From: Diphasiastrum complanatum
Taxonomy: Eukaryota > Streptophyta > Lycopodiopsida > Lycopodiales > Lycopodiaceae
Reading direction: 5' to 3'
Assembly: GCA_029204225.1 (NCBI GenBank)
Contig: CM055101.1
Coordinates: 44,888,180 to 44,948,179 of the forward strand
DNA: 60,000 nucleotides
This document shows positions 41,132 to 45,507 of the stretch, piece after piece. Position 1 is the first letter of the stretch; each line of letters starts with the position of its first letter. Below the pieces are notes generated by a model. It was not told the DNA's origin. It searched no databases and saw only the letters and a list, made by a program, of their open reading frames with translations. Both the position numbers and the translations under genes were made by a program.

Positions 41132-42340
41132 CATGCAATGCAAGCTTGCAATACAAAGCAGCATTGGGGGAAGTGAGGTGGCAGCAGCAATGTGGGAGAC
41201 AGCCTCAGCAACAGCGATGGGAGGGAGCGCGATGGCAGCATCAGTCAGTAGAGAGAGAGAGAGAGAGAGAGAGTCACAAACATGGGCATAGACAAAGACC
41301 AACAGAGAGACAAACAGATAGAAACACAAACAAATATTACAACAAATATTAGGATATATTCATGTCCTTGGATACCAAAAGGAGCATAAGAGTGAAAGAG
41401 TACTTAAAACAGGAGGCCTTAGATGATTGTAGACTTCCAAAGGTCTAGTTGTAGGAAGCTTGTAGTTGAAGTACCCAATGAATCTAGTTTTCTTTGGAAG
41501 AGAGTAGTGATGCTTATAGAATTGTTTAAGGGCTGATTTTTTATCATGTTAGAGAAGTTTTGAAGTAGGCTTTGTGTTTTTAAAAGTTCTAAAAAAAGAT
41601 TTGTGGGATGGTTAGAGGAAGTCTTCCTCTACATACACAAACTTTTTTTTGCAAAAAGATTGATTCTAGCAATCACAAAGCATAGTTGTTTACTTGCCAC
41701 ATAACTTGCATATGCAACTTGAATCCATGTCCATTTACTAGAGTTGACAGGGCCCTCAAATGGGTATAGACCAAATGGAGCTGGAAAATTGACATAATGT
41801 CTATAGTCTGAATCCACCCTGAAAGGCCATTGTCAAGCAAAACGATGAAACGATTATCTGCCTAGAAAAGACAACGTTTCTCCTTCATACGTATCTTATT
41901 ATGTTCCACATGAAGCTGTAAGCTCCTATGCATATTGCCAAGCGAAGCTTCCCAACAACTGATAGATGGACGTAAAACAGTGGCCGAAGAGAAAGCGGTT
42001 CAGAAAAGACAGGTTCTAAAACATCGGTTCGAGGTTGAAGAACGGCGCCCAAAAGTTCAAGATGCCTCACAATTTGAAGCCGTATCTCACAATTTTAGAT
42101 CTCGTAGGACGTTCAAAGCTCACTGAACCCTGCATTAATCTTAAGCGGTAAACAAATTATCTAGACTCCCAATATATATTTGCAAAACAAGAAGCGCCCA
42201 CCTACCTTTGGGGGAAGAACTGCATCAATGTCGGCCTCCGCGGCTTGAGTGAATCTATCCCGAATGCTGCGCCGCAGTTTCTTGCGATCCGCTCCAGAAA
42301 GCCGCTGGAGGGCCTTCGCTTCAGTGGGCTTCTTGAACAT
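6823..42340 (-). CDS. EIF2D: eIF2D (ligatin), complete 8-exon gene
   Basis: eIF2D is a cytosolic translation factor. It delivers initiator tRNA to the 40S subunit independently of GTP and helps recycle 40S-tRNA-mRNA complexes. The spliced product is 612 residues, close to the usual length of about 580-600. Domains in order: an N-terminal domain (1-80), a PUA-type domain (about 83-178, with GGADLMFPGI and KAGFRGKAL), an acidic linker (about 195-290), a winged-helix-like segment (about 290-370), a SWIB/MDM2-like domain (about 418-500) and a C-terminal SUI1/eIF1 domain (about 515-608, with LVQGGV and IPKKFIEILDKT). Coding exons: 42340-42206, 39138-39027, 29943-29753, 19296-19202, 18698-18273, 9821-9713, 9586-8941, 6947-6823. 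All seven introns are GT-AG, phases agree across every junction, and no premature stop was found. Introns are 3067, 9083, 10456, 503, 8451, 126 and 1993 bp. The call rests on family knowledge plus direct reading. Confidence 0.95.
6948..8940 (-). other. EIF2D intron 7
   Basis: 1993 bp, GTAAGC to TGGGCAG. Holds one hAT-type MITE (7788-8106). The rest is AT-rich without a supported gene; short open stretches at 7489-7765 on both strands overlap each other and look like chance. Confidence 0.85.
7788..8106. mobile_element. hAT-type MITE, copy in EIF2D intron 7
   Basis: About 320 bp with inverted ends (AGTTGCCCAG ... CTGGGCAACT) and an imperfect 8-bp flank (CTCCAGAT left, CTCCAATA right). Just inside the left end are two perfect 20-bp palindromes, at 7795-7814 and 7824-7843, like subterminal transposase sites. 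Much of its interior matches the copy at 18737-19052. It has no coding capacity and would be moved by a hAT transposase in trans. Confidence 0.7.
8941..9586 (-). CDS. EIF2D: EIF2D coding exon 7 (SWIB and start of SUI1)
   Basis: The longest exon, residues 357-571. It starts ISVKEDKHRKEV. It contains the SWIB/MDM2-like domain (VNPIFEAMG ... VIVLDATLCDALYKG) and the first half of SUI1 (GNKKVTRVSGLESFLVDAE, then KKFACSTSVTELPG). The acceptor CAATGCAG lies across a 126-bp intron from exon 6. The donor is GTAAGC, phase 1. Confidence 0.96.
9713..9821 (-). CDS. EIF2D: EIF2D coding exon 6
   Basis: Completes W320 and encodes residues 321-356, including the conserved HVIACRPPGS and LDIKKSSHKKLSKWLQ stretch of the winged-helix-like region. 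It is too short to appear as an open reading frame of its own. It was found by searching for the segment missing between exons 5 and 7. The acceptor is GAACAG, the donor GTAAGG, phase 0. Confidence 0.93.
10225..10425 (+). pseudogene. Possible copia gag scrap
   Basis: One frame reads EEVAWVKGLPDDVVNLDAIN followed by KEARQKKNSNALQGAILHLC and then stops. This recalls the part of Ty1/copia Gag where a variable loop leads into the E-W-x-K-D-x-x-A helix. Only about 60 residues are readable and no ends are visible, so this is a weak call. Confidence 0.25.
11170..12460 (-). pseudogene. Acidic and AT-hook C-terminal part of hAT ORF
   Basis: Downstream of the dimerisation domain, the reading stays coding-like in shifting frames: Asp-rich runs (EEDDDDDDDD), an acidic segment (YELDLPEQDVYRPDPLAEDI), Thr/Pro-rich low complexity, and then two AT-hook-like motifs (ARRRPGRPPGSDRG near 11390 and EARRPRGRPPGSGRG near 11310). 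The end is acidic (EEAESDDSDDPDATHAS) with a stop at about 11172. AT-hooks bind AT-rich minor grooves. The AT-rich subterminal repeats of the element would be a natural target, which is inference. It could also be a second gene of the element. Confidence 0.55.
12460..14814 (-). pseudogene. hAT transposase (DUF659 type), damaged
   Basis: A Pro/Gln-rich N-terminal region (14814-14366) with no start codon and no BED zinc finger leads by frameshift into a 336-codon open segment (14251-13241). That segment carries the DUF659-type RNase-H core: SDGWTDTCRRLVIN, GTDNASN and TPCVAHSIDLILGDIG. Donor GTATGG near 13247 joins an exon ending near 12770 with PIHAVAHLLHP and the dimerisation helix EKAVTWWDLYG. 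A further intron leads to CSSSVCERNWSTFSLIHT at about 12675-12620. An in-frame TAG just before A-R-P-I-H and the frameshifts make it a pseudogene. The missing N-terminal zinc finger is unusual for the family. Confidence 0.88.
15696..15783 (+). mobile_element. tRNA-like mini-SINE, copy 2
   Basis: An 88-bp insertion containing TGGCTCAATTGG (Pol III box A-like) and AGTTCAAGTCC (box B-like) 32 bp apart. It is flanked by 15-bp direct repeats ATAATYCAATTGACA at 15681-15695 and 15784-15798 (14 of 15 identical). It matches the unit at 4943-5027 over about 75 bp. It does not fold as a clean tRNA, because the T-arm and acceptor pairing are broken. Confidence 0.75.
18273..18698 (-). CDS. EIF2D: EIF2D coding exon 5 (acidic linker)
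   Basis: Encodes residues 178-320 from W-E-A-A-E-G-R-Y-I-P-N-A-G-F, through a long Ser/Asp/Glu-rich variable linker, to the conserved block KCLLQALHTTLKDKDLPM and STLW. The acceptor is ATATGCAG and the donor GTATTT; both boundaries are phase 2. The linker is low in sequence conservation in the family. Confidence 0.93.
18699..19201 (-). other. EIF2D intron 4
   Basis: 503 bp, GTTAGG to ATATGCAG. A 316-bp hAT-type MITE makes up 63% of it. Without that insertion the intron would be about 180 bp. Confidence 0.9.
18737..19052. mobile_element. hAT-type MITE, copy in EIF2D intron 4
   Basis: 316 bp with inverted ends CATAGTTGC ... GCAACTATG, flanked by perfect 8-bp repeats GTTTCAGA at 18729-18736 and 19053-19060. 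The interior matches the copy at 7788-8106 (shared CCAGAAACGCGTTTCTGG palindrome, then similar A/T-rich text). The 8-bp duplication and CA/TG ends point to hAT mobilisation. It is not an internal deletion of the hAT element at 10668, whose ends differ after the first few bases. Confidence 0.85.
19202..19296 (-). CDS. EIF2D: EIF2D coding exon 4 (end of PUA)
   Basis: Encodes residues 147-177 plus two bases of W178: VGTTAMSLMDATKAGFRGKA, then LRVTHYYRDSLW. The frame stays open upstream of the acceptor (ATGCAG followed by GTAGGG). The family pattern P-I-A-V-G-T-T-A-M-S sets the exon start at the GTA codon. The donor is GTTAGG, phase 2. Confidence 0.93.
19949..19996 (+). repeat. (CT)24 microsatellite at LINE 5' edge
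   Basis: A pure CT run directly before a truncated LINE 3' segment. It is one of several CT/GA tracts in the window that border pieces of the same LINE family. Confidence 0.95.
19997..20351 (+). mobile_element. LINE 3' end fragment with (CTTT)n tail
   Basis: About 310 bp aligns with the 3' UTR of the minus-strand LINE at 34650-34900, sharing CTCCAGGACTTGATCTG, TTTTCATACGCTCCCA and the terminal CCTTTTGGCATGGAAAAG. It ends in AATAAAGC and then CTTT repeats. A short stem-loop (ATGCC-TTTT-GGCAT) lies just before the tail and is probably the reverse-transcriptase recognition structure. The 5' edge sits in the CT microsatellite. Confidence 0.8.
20352..20640 (+). mobile_element. LINE 5' region fragment
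   Basis: Starts directly behind the (CTTT)n tail of the previous copy. It is C-rich (CCCTCC, GCCCTAGCT) with a GCTGCGCAGCAGCAG stretch that recurs, diverged, in the minus-strand copy near 28290. This is the Pro-rich ORF1 start region of the LINE family. The rest of the element is missing. Confidence 0.55.
20944..22249 (+). pseudogene. Ty1/copia integrase-RT fragment
   Basis: The integrase core is readable from FATFIDDYTHMTFVYFLKKK, through RSDNGGEYTSTEFKNYC and PQHNGVSERKNRT, to FWAKTILTAVYLQNRS, with frameshifts near 21400. It continues with HIRVFGCKAYMHVPKE, the linker, and the N-terminal RT part (YKARLVAKGYSQKYGVDYQK ... DVKTAFLYGFLDEEIYM). It stops at 22249 where another copia is inserted. 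Several internal stops; no LTR of its own. Gag and protease are absent. Confidence 0.9.
22250..22653 (-). repeat. Copia 3' LTR
   Basis: 404 bp, TG ... CA on the minus strand, bordered by the polypurine tract on its internal side. Its first 160 bp (plus coordinates 22250-22410) recur as the truncated 5' LTR at 26283-26442. Confidence 0.88.
22766..26070 (-). pseudogene. Copia pol: zinc knuckle, PR, INT, RT, RNase H
   Basis: In order along the minus strand: zinc knuckle CNYCGKYGHFAFEC (near 26040); aspartic protease WYIDSGASKHMT (near 25850); gag-pre-integrase HERYGHLS; integrase with FVDDFSRKVWVYFL, HTPQLNGVAERKNRSI and FWAEAVATAVFLLN; reverse transcriptase with KARLVAKGYAQQ, DVKSAFLNG and the intact YVDDLLITGS; and RNase H with SDFDWAGDRDDWRSTTGYC. 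Catalytic motifs are preserved but a few frameshifts split the frame (near 25190, 24470 and 23430). Most of Gag is missing: only about 200 bp lie between the primer site and the zinc knuckle. A fairly young but defective copy. Confidence 0.93.
26283..26442 (-). repeat. Copia 5' LTR, truncated
   Basis: 160 bp next to the primer binding site. It diverges from the 3' LTR after a GAGAGAGAGA stretch, where LINE sequence takes over. Confidence 0.85.
26443..26965 (+). mobile_element. LINE copy, internally deleted, with tail
   Basis: Starts with a readable piece of the APE endonuclease (ILFFTxTHESSLRGLPEFSG) and passes directly into the far C-terminal part of ORF2 (MLSRMIRAKPSIPHQIITAEFVVPP), skipping the rest of the endonuclease and the reverse transcriptase. 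It ends with the family 3' UTR, ATGCTTTTTGGCAT hairpin, AATAAAGC and CTTT repeats (26946-26965). Confidence 0.75.
26966..26991 (+). repeat. (CT)13 microsatellite between two LINE pieces
   Basis: The CT run follows the CTTT tail of one LINE copy and immediately precedes the 5' region of the next, both on the plus strand. Confidence 0.95.
26992..27905 (+). mobile_element. LINE 5' part with ORF1
   Basis: A C-rich start is followed by a coiled coil (LHEQVKILQAKVQEKDQQIM ... DRILADLQRKVKEQAALI) and then a damaged RRM/C-terminal region (LREQKTLNIRVHGIPNT ... SSLTHRRDALRRRAKL). Stops and frameshifts occur after 27603. The copy ends at about 27905, where minus-strand LINE sequence begins. ORF1 proteins of this type bind the element RNA in the cytoplasm. 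Confidence 0.75.
27906..28362 (-). mobile_element. LINE 5' part, ORF1 N-terminus (opposite strand)
   Basis: Reads on the minus strand from a C-rich start (near 28350), through the CAGCAG-rich segment near 28290, to a coiled coil (STTKAFENFLACELKLLKVE ... KIQELQQELTQHKES). It breaks off at about 27905 against the plus-strand copy. One in-frame stop lies near 28005. Confidence 0.65.
28363..28525 (-). mobile_element. LINE 3' end fragment with tail
   Basis: On the minus strand: the family 3' end ACGCCTTTTGGCATGGAAAA, then TTAATAAATC and a CTTT tail (28385-28363). The tail runs straight into the 5' region of the next minus-strand copy. Confidence 0.75.
29753..29943 (-). CDS. EIF2D: EIF2D coding exon 3 (PUA core)
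   Basis: Encodes residues 83-146: VFALWKVP, then LKGAEVSRYVLGGADLMFPG and the PGNPYPIA end. Two acceptors lie 3 bp apart (GTAAG/CAG). The CAG was chosen because it gives the conserved T-V-F-A-L-W-K junction; use of the upstream AAG would insert one residue and give T-A-V-F. The donor is GTGAGT, phase 0. Confidence 0.94.
32696..33097 (-). repeat. Copia-type LTR with polypurine tract
   Basis: 402 bp bounded by TGTTAG ... CTAACA, perfect inverted ends. Immediately beyond 33097 the minus strand reads TTAAGGGGGA, a polypurine tract, so this is a 3' LTR whose internal region once extended towards higher coordinates. Little of that interior is recognisable. Confidence 0.65.
33672..34603 (-). mobile_element. 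LINE 5' region with ORF1 N-terminus
   Basis: Begins in a (CT)n run (34567-34603) and reads a long low-complexity stretch (LPLAALALPLAALALPLAAL and ADGSSPTLANCPLS type repeats from CTCGCTGCC units). It then gives a coiled coil: FSSWQIDQIKAEFQTLRHKI, QLKGTVTSLINEKNILRSKV, SLEQSIGIKQ. It stops just after the coiled coil at about 33672. The same coiled coil occurs in the copies at 40850 and 43780. Confidence 0.8.
34567..34614 (+). repeat. (GA)n(CA)n microsatellite
   Basis: A GA run followed by CA repeats at the 5' edge of a minus-strand LINE ORF1 region. A second GA run at 34633-34653 joins the tail of the neighbouring LINE. Confidence 0.95.
34633..36360 (-). mobile_element. LINE 3' half: RT end, C-terminal zinc finger, 3' UTR
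   Basis: The 5' edge at 36360 lies against a GA microsatellite and starts at the reverse-transcriptase active site (AILLYADDVVLLSPTREGLQ). It continues with VNIVKTKVMVFN and YLGTLFSG, a long C-terminal domain (MERFRFRKFIRDALSK onward), a zinc finger CPQC...H...C (near 35345-35290) and a 3' UTR ending in AATAAAGCTTTCTTTCTC (34665-34645). A frameshift lies near 36265. This is the best copy of the family's ORF2 C-terminal half. Confidence 0.88.
36360..36385 (+). repeat. (GA)13 microsatellite at LINE 5' truncation
   Basis: A GA run exactly where the truncated LINE begins, at its YADD motif. Confidence 0.95.
36490..36560 (-). mobile_element. LINE 3' end scrap
   Basis: The minus strand reads TATGGCATGGAAAAGATG, then TTTATTAAC and a TTTCTTTCTC tail: the terminal 50-60 bp of the LINE family with no body. 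It lies about 110 bp upstream of the next LINE copy, again in the same orientation. Confidence 0.65.
36781..37160 (+). pseudogene. Ty3/gypsy integrase remnant
   Basis: One frame reads WPIPYRQWIDISMEFILGLP followed by RTPTQLVVVDS and xAHFIHVH, recalling the gypsy integrase W-x-x-x-S-M-D-F-I-x-G-L-P / VVVD-x-F-x-K-M-A-H-F pattern. It has stops and a duplicated 68-bp block. No other domains of this element are seen. Confidence 0.5.
36864..37059 (+). repeat. 68-bp direct repeat around a 60-bp spacer
   Basis: GGTGGTTGATAGTTT to GTGTGACC occurs at 36864-36931 and again, nearly identical, at 36992-37059. The spacer (CCGGCCGATTTGAATCAGGC etc.) resembles GAATCGG-rich text at 36600-36690. Confidence 0.85.
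39027..39138 (-). CDS. EIF2D: EIF2D coding exon 2
   Basis: Encodes residues 46-82, from GEISVAKLSNRAHVF through GGLPMLFDVDNRGSEIYPT. It follows a T-rich tract ending GTGTGAAG and leaves through donor GTTCGA in phase 1. The GGxPMLFDxDxRG block is a hallmark of the eIF2D N-terminal domain. Confidence 0.94.
39640..41273 (-). mobile_element. LINE 5' half: ORF1 and endonuclease
   Basis: Starts in a CT run (41273-41251) with a second CT run at 41131-41105. ORF1 then has a coiled coil (about 40930-40790), an RRM-like domain (HDIRVRGIPNTQDAIAEATR ... LIIRFTSLESRRDALRCRAK) and a C-terminal domain (GTTIYMDYDLTYIQVEERRK). A single TAG separates it from ORF2, whose APE endonuclease begins RIGVWNCAG and reads VLFFMETHES before frameshifts; it ends near 39640. 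ORF1 has the RRM plus CTD layout of vertebrate L1 ORF1p, rather than the zinc-knuckle type common in plant L1 elements. Confidence 0.87.
41105..41131 (+). repeat. (GA)13 microsatellite in LINE 5' region
   Basis: Within the LINE leader; a second GA run of similar length lies at 41251-41273. Confidence 0.95.
41340..41430 (-). mobile_element. Diverged LINE 3' end
   Basis: The minus strand reads GTACTCTTTCACTCTTATGC, then CCTTTTGGTATCCAAGGACA and ATATTTGTT, a diverged version of the family 3' end. It is followed by about 65 bp and then the CT run that opens the next LINE copy. Confidence 0.5.
42206..42340 (-). CDS. EIF2D: EIF2D coding exon 1
   Basis: Encodes residues 1-45, starting MFKKPTEAKALQRLSGADRK and ending VLPPK. 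The start is the first ATG of the conserved MFKK beginning seen in plant eIF2D, and the frame runs without a stop to the donor GTAGGT (phase 0). It is rich in basic residues, as usual for this N-terminal segment. Confidence 0.95.
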
Positions 42341-42560
42341 TCCGCTGGCTGGTGATGATGATATTTCCTGCTCCTACTGCTGCTTCTCTATAATATATTC
42401 GGCCTTCTGCTATCTACTAGTACACCATTGAGATTACTACTGCCGCTGCTGTGCTGCCGATCGCTGCTGCTGTGCTGCTGATCGCTGGGAGGATGAAAAG
42501 CCTTGTCATCCACCGTTTCTGTAAAAATTACGAAACCAGCTTTAGCTCTATATACGTTGA
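42341..42560 (-). promoter_or_regulatory. Putative EIF2D 5' UTR and core promoter
   Basis: Upstream of the ATG lies about 170 bp rich in CAG/CTG triplets (42430-42485), typical of a plant 5' leader, then a TATATAGA box on the minus strand at 42547-42554. A transcription start about 30 bp downstream of that box would give a leader near 180 nt. The box is seen directly; its function is inferred. Confidence 0.4.
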
Positions 42561-43205
42561 ACTTCTTGAAACCTAATTTACTCGCAGACCCAAATAATAC
42601 CCTTTCTTTGCTATAGGAACTGTAAAAGGATCTTGCATTGGATTAAATATAAAAAATATGCAAATAACTTTGATTTCCTCTCTAGATTGTGGTTTCAAGT
42701 TTGGAGTGAATTATATATGCAAAGAAGTTCATTTCTCTAATTGTGGTTTCACCATTGTGCCTCACTTATTTTTCGAAAAGGAATTGTAGTCCGTCATGGT
42801 GGGGCGTATGAGTGCCATGGAAAGGTGAATGCTTGAATTTCGTAAACATTGCGTACTGACATCCAAGGAGCTTAGCTCCATAAATGGCATTGCCAAGTTG
42901 TGTATGTGTTGTATATAAGAATCACTAGTCGCTTAATAATGTATGCGAAAAAAAAAAACGGATTGTAAAACTAAGTGTATAATAGATTATTATTTATGAA
43001 ATACACACACATGCAATTCACATTAAAAAATCTTGAAGTCCATAAAACGTTTTTAAAGCAATTTACATCTCATAATTTACAAAGAATTTGAGCCATCACA
43101 TTACACCTCGTAAAAAGTCAAAATTTGTTGGCCATAAAAATATCTTCTGTCGTAATGTAAAATGCCAAGACGATTCTTTATAAATTTGGAAAAGTTCTTT
43201 CTAGT
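42561..43205. other. Upstream region of EIF2D, no gene seen
   Basis: AT-rich, no supported coding region, an 11-A run near 42950. May hold further promoter elements; none can be named from sequence alone. Confidence 0.4.
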
Positions 43206-43292
43206 GACCTTTGCACCAATAAAGCGGCCATAAAATTATGGGCCTAACGGCCTTGCCATAATCTTACAGCCGTTTTACTGGATGCAAAGGTC
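43206..43292. mobile_element. 87-bp hairpin MITE
   Basis: Left arm GACCTTTGCACCAATAAAGC and right arm (reverse complement GACCTTTGCATCCAGTAAAA) pair over about 36 bp with an imperfect stem, leaving a short loop around GGCCTAACGGCC. No clear target duplication. It lies 870 bp upstream of the EIF2D start codon. Confidence 0.55.
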
Positions 43293-43319
43293 CAAAAAAA
43301 ACCATTTCTTAATACATAA

Positions 43320-45507
43320 CGCATCTGAAAGATTCAAGAATCTCCCCTTTAATGCTCCATCCCCCCCCCTCGCTGACCTCCCCGATCTCCCCCTCATTGA
43401 TCCCTCTCCTATAGCTGCCACCCCCTCACCCACCCCCCTCGCTGACCCCTCCACCCACCCACCCTCCTCACCCCCTCTCGCTGCCACTCCAACCCCCCCT
43501 CTCATTGCCCCCTCACCTCCTCTCACAGTCATTCCAGCCCCCCCCCCCCCCCCCCCCCTCGCTGCCACTTCACCTCACCCCCTCGATGACCCATCTCCCT
43601 CTCCTGCTACAACTCCCACCCCCCTCTCTAATGGCTGCTCCCCTTATTTGGCTCCTCTTCTATCTTCTGACCCTATTCTTCCCACACCGACCATTGCTCA
43701 CTCTTCCTCCTTCCCGGCACCACAGTCTACAGCCAATATTCCGTATACGCCTTCCAAATCAACTGAACTTTTTTCATCTTGGCCAATTGATCAATTCAAG
43801 ACAGATTTTCAATTTTTGCGGCATGAAATTTCACAGCTGAAAGGAACGGTTACTTCTTTGCTCAACGAGAAGAAGTTATTGCAATCCAAGGTTACCTCAC
43901 TCGAACAATCCATCGGGATCAAAAAGGTCGCAACTTCGGATCCACCACCAACATGCTACGGGAGCTAGAAACCAAGATTGAGAAGCAACACGAAGAGGCC
44001 CTTTCCTGGGTATCAGTTTTGAAAAAAGGCACCAAACCCAGCACTCCCATCTCCTCGGTTATCTCAGCCACCATCTCGGAAGAGAAATCTCGAGACCAAA
44101 AAGCCCACAATATTAGAGTTCGCGGAGTTCTGGATACACAGGATGCATTAGCTGAAGCCAAACGCTTTCTCGACATCACTCTCGGGCACAGGACATAAAG
44201 GTTGGACACCGCATGGAGGACCACTAGAGATGCAGCCACTCTCATTATTAGTTTCACCTCCCTTGAGAGTCGCCGAGATGCTTTGCGATGCAGAGCTAAG
44301 CTACGTGGTACCACTATCTATATGGACGACAACCTCACATATATCCAGGAATAAGGACTTTCAGGCAGCTCGTGAGTCTGGCAAACAAGTCATTTACCAA
44401 GATGGACGAGTGCGTTTTCTTGACAACGCACCTAGCAGCTCCTAGTGCTAGGGATTTGGGGTCCTCGGGTTTGGGTGTGCCCCGGGGCCCCATCCACACC
44501 ATCTCCGGATTGGAGTATGGAACTGTGATGGGTTACACTCATCTTCCATAGCTGGCGACTTGATCGATTTCATCACTGACAGAGATTTATTGCTCTTTAT
44601 GGAGACTCCTGAGAGTCAGGAGAGAGGAGTATCTATTTTTCCAGGATATAGATGGGATTCCGTATACAAACTTGAGACTAGATCAGCTAGCGGTCGTGGA
44701 TCCAGAAGTGTTGCATGCTTATACAGAGAGTCTCTTCACCCGAGCATCGAGTTCATCAGACACGACAAGCATGCACGGTATATATGGATTCGTATTTCTG
44801 GGCAGGATATTGGTTTGGACAAGGATCTCTTTGTGGCGGCATGTTATTTTCCTCCAGAGTCTTCGTCCTTTGCTGAGGGCACAAGTTCACCCTACCTTGA
44901 CTTATCGCCTGATATTATCATATTCGTAGAGCGGGGGCATATTCTCCTCACTGGAGATTTTAATGCTCGAACCTCTTCACGACAGTCAGAGTTTTATGAC
45001 ATCACCGACCAGCTCCGCGTTCATGCCCTTCACAGCGATGACATGGGAGTTACCAGGATTTCAGAGGACAACTTGGGACCTACTACCCCTTACGATGAGC
45101 ATTTATTGCAGTTTGGAGAGGCCCATGAGTTAGCCATTTACAATGGCCTAACTTGTTGGCCAAAATCCGGCAGTTATACTTGTCACCCTCACAGTGGTGG
45201 ACACAGTGTTGTGGATTATCTCATGGGATCACCATCTTCCATACCTCTCATCTCTAATTTTCATGTATCTCCCACCACTCTCTCTGATCATTCCTTTTTC
45301 TCCTTCGCTATCAGCCGCCTCCCACCTCCCCAACCATCCTCACACCCCTTGCTTACACGGGCACCCAAGTATACATTCAGTTCTCTCTATACACCAGTCT
45401 ACCAGGAGTTGCTAACCTCCTTGCACCATTCCTTCTCTCACGATAGTACAATCGAGACTCAAGCTGTCTTTCTTAGCATTGTCAGAAATGGTGAACTCTT
45501 GCAACTT
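43320..45507 (+). mobile_element. LINE 5' half: ORF1 and APE endonuclease
   Basis: A Pro-rich start (with a 22-C run at 43537-43558) precedes the coiled coil (FSSWPIDQFKTDFQFLRHEI, QLKGTVTSLLNEKKLLQSKV). A frameshift near 43950 leads to the RRM/CTD part (HNIRVRGVLDTQDALAEAKR ... GTTIYMDDNLTYIQ). After TAG-TGC-TAG the endonuclease reads RIGVWNCDGLHSSS, LLLFMETPES, LLTGDFNARTSSR, GHSVVDYLMGS and LSDHSFFSF, i.e. the N, E, GDFN, D-Y and S-D-H motifs of APE enzymes in order, over about 350 residues. A copia LTR at 45508 cuts the endonuclease C-terminus. Confidence 0.9.
44560..45507 (+). pseudogene. LINE APE endonuclease domain
   Basis: The longest uninterrupted LINE frame in the window. It contains the catalytic motifs listed for the parent element and would nick target DNA for target-primed reverse transcription. 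The reverse transcriptase that should follow is absent because a copia element is inserted. Confidence 0.88.

Larger units (their letters stand above)
39139..42205 (-). other. EIF2D intron 1
   Basis: 3067 bp, GTAGGT to GTGTGAAG. More than half is a minus-strand LINE (39640-41430). The rest, 41430-42205, is AT-rich with nothing recognised. Confidence 0.85.
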
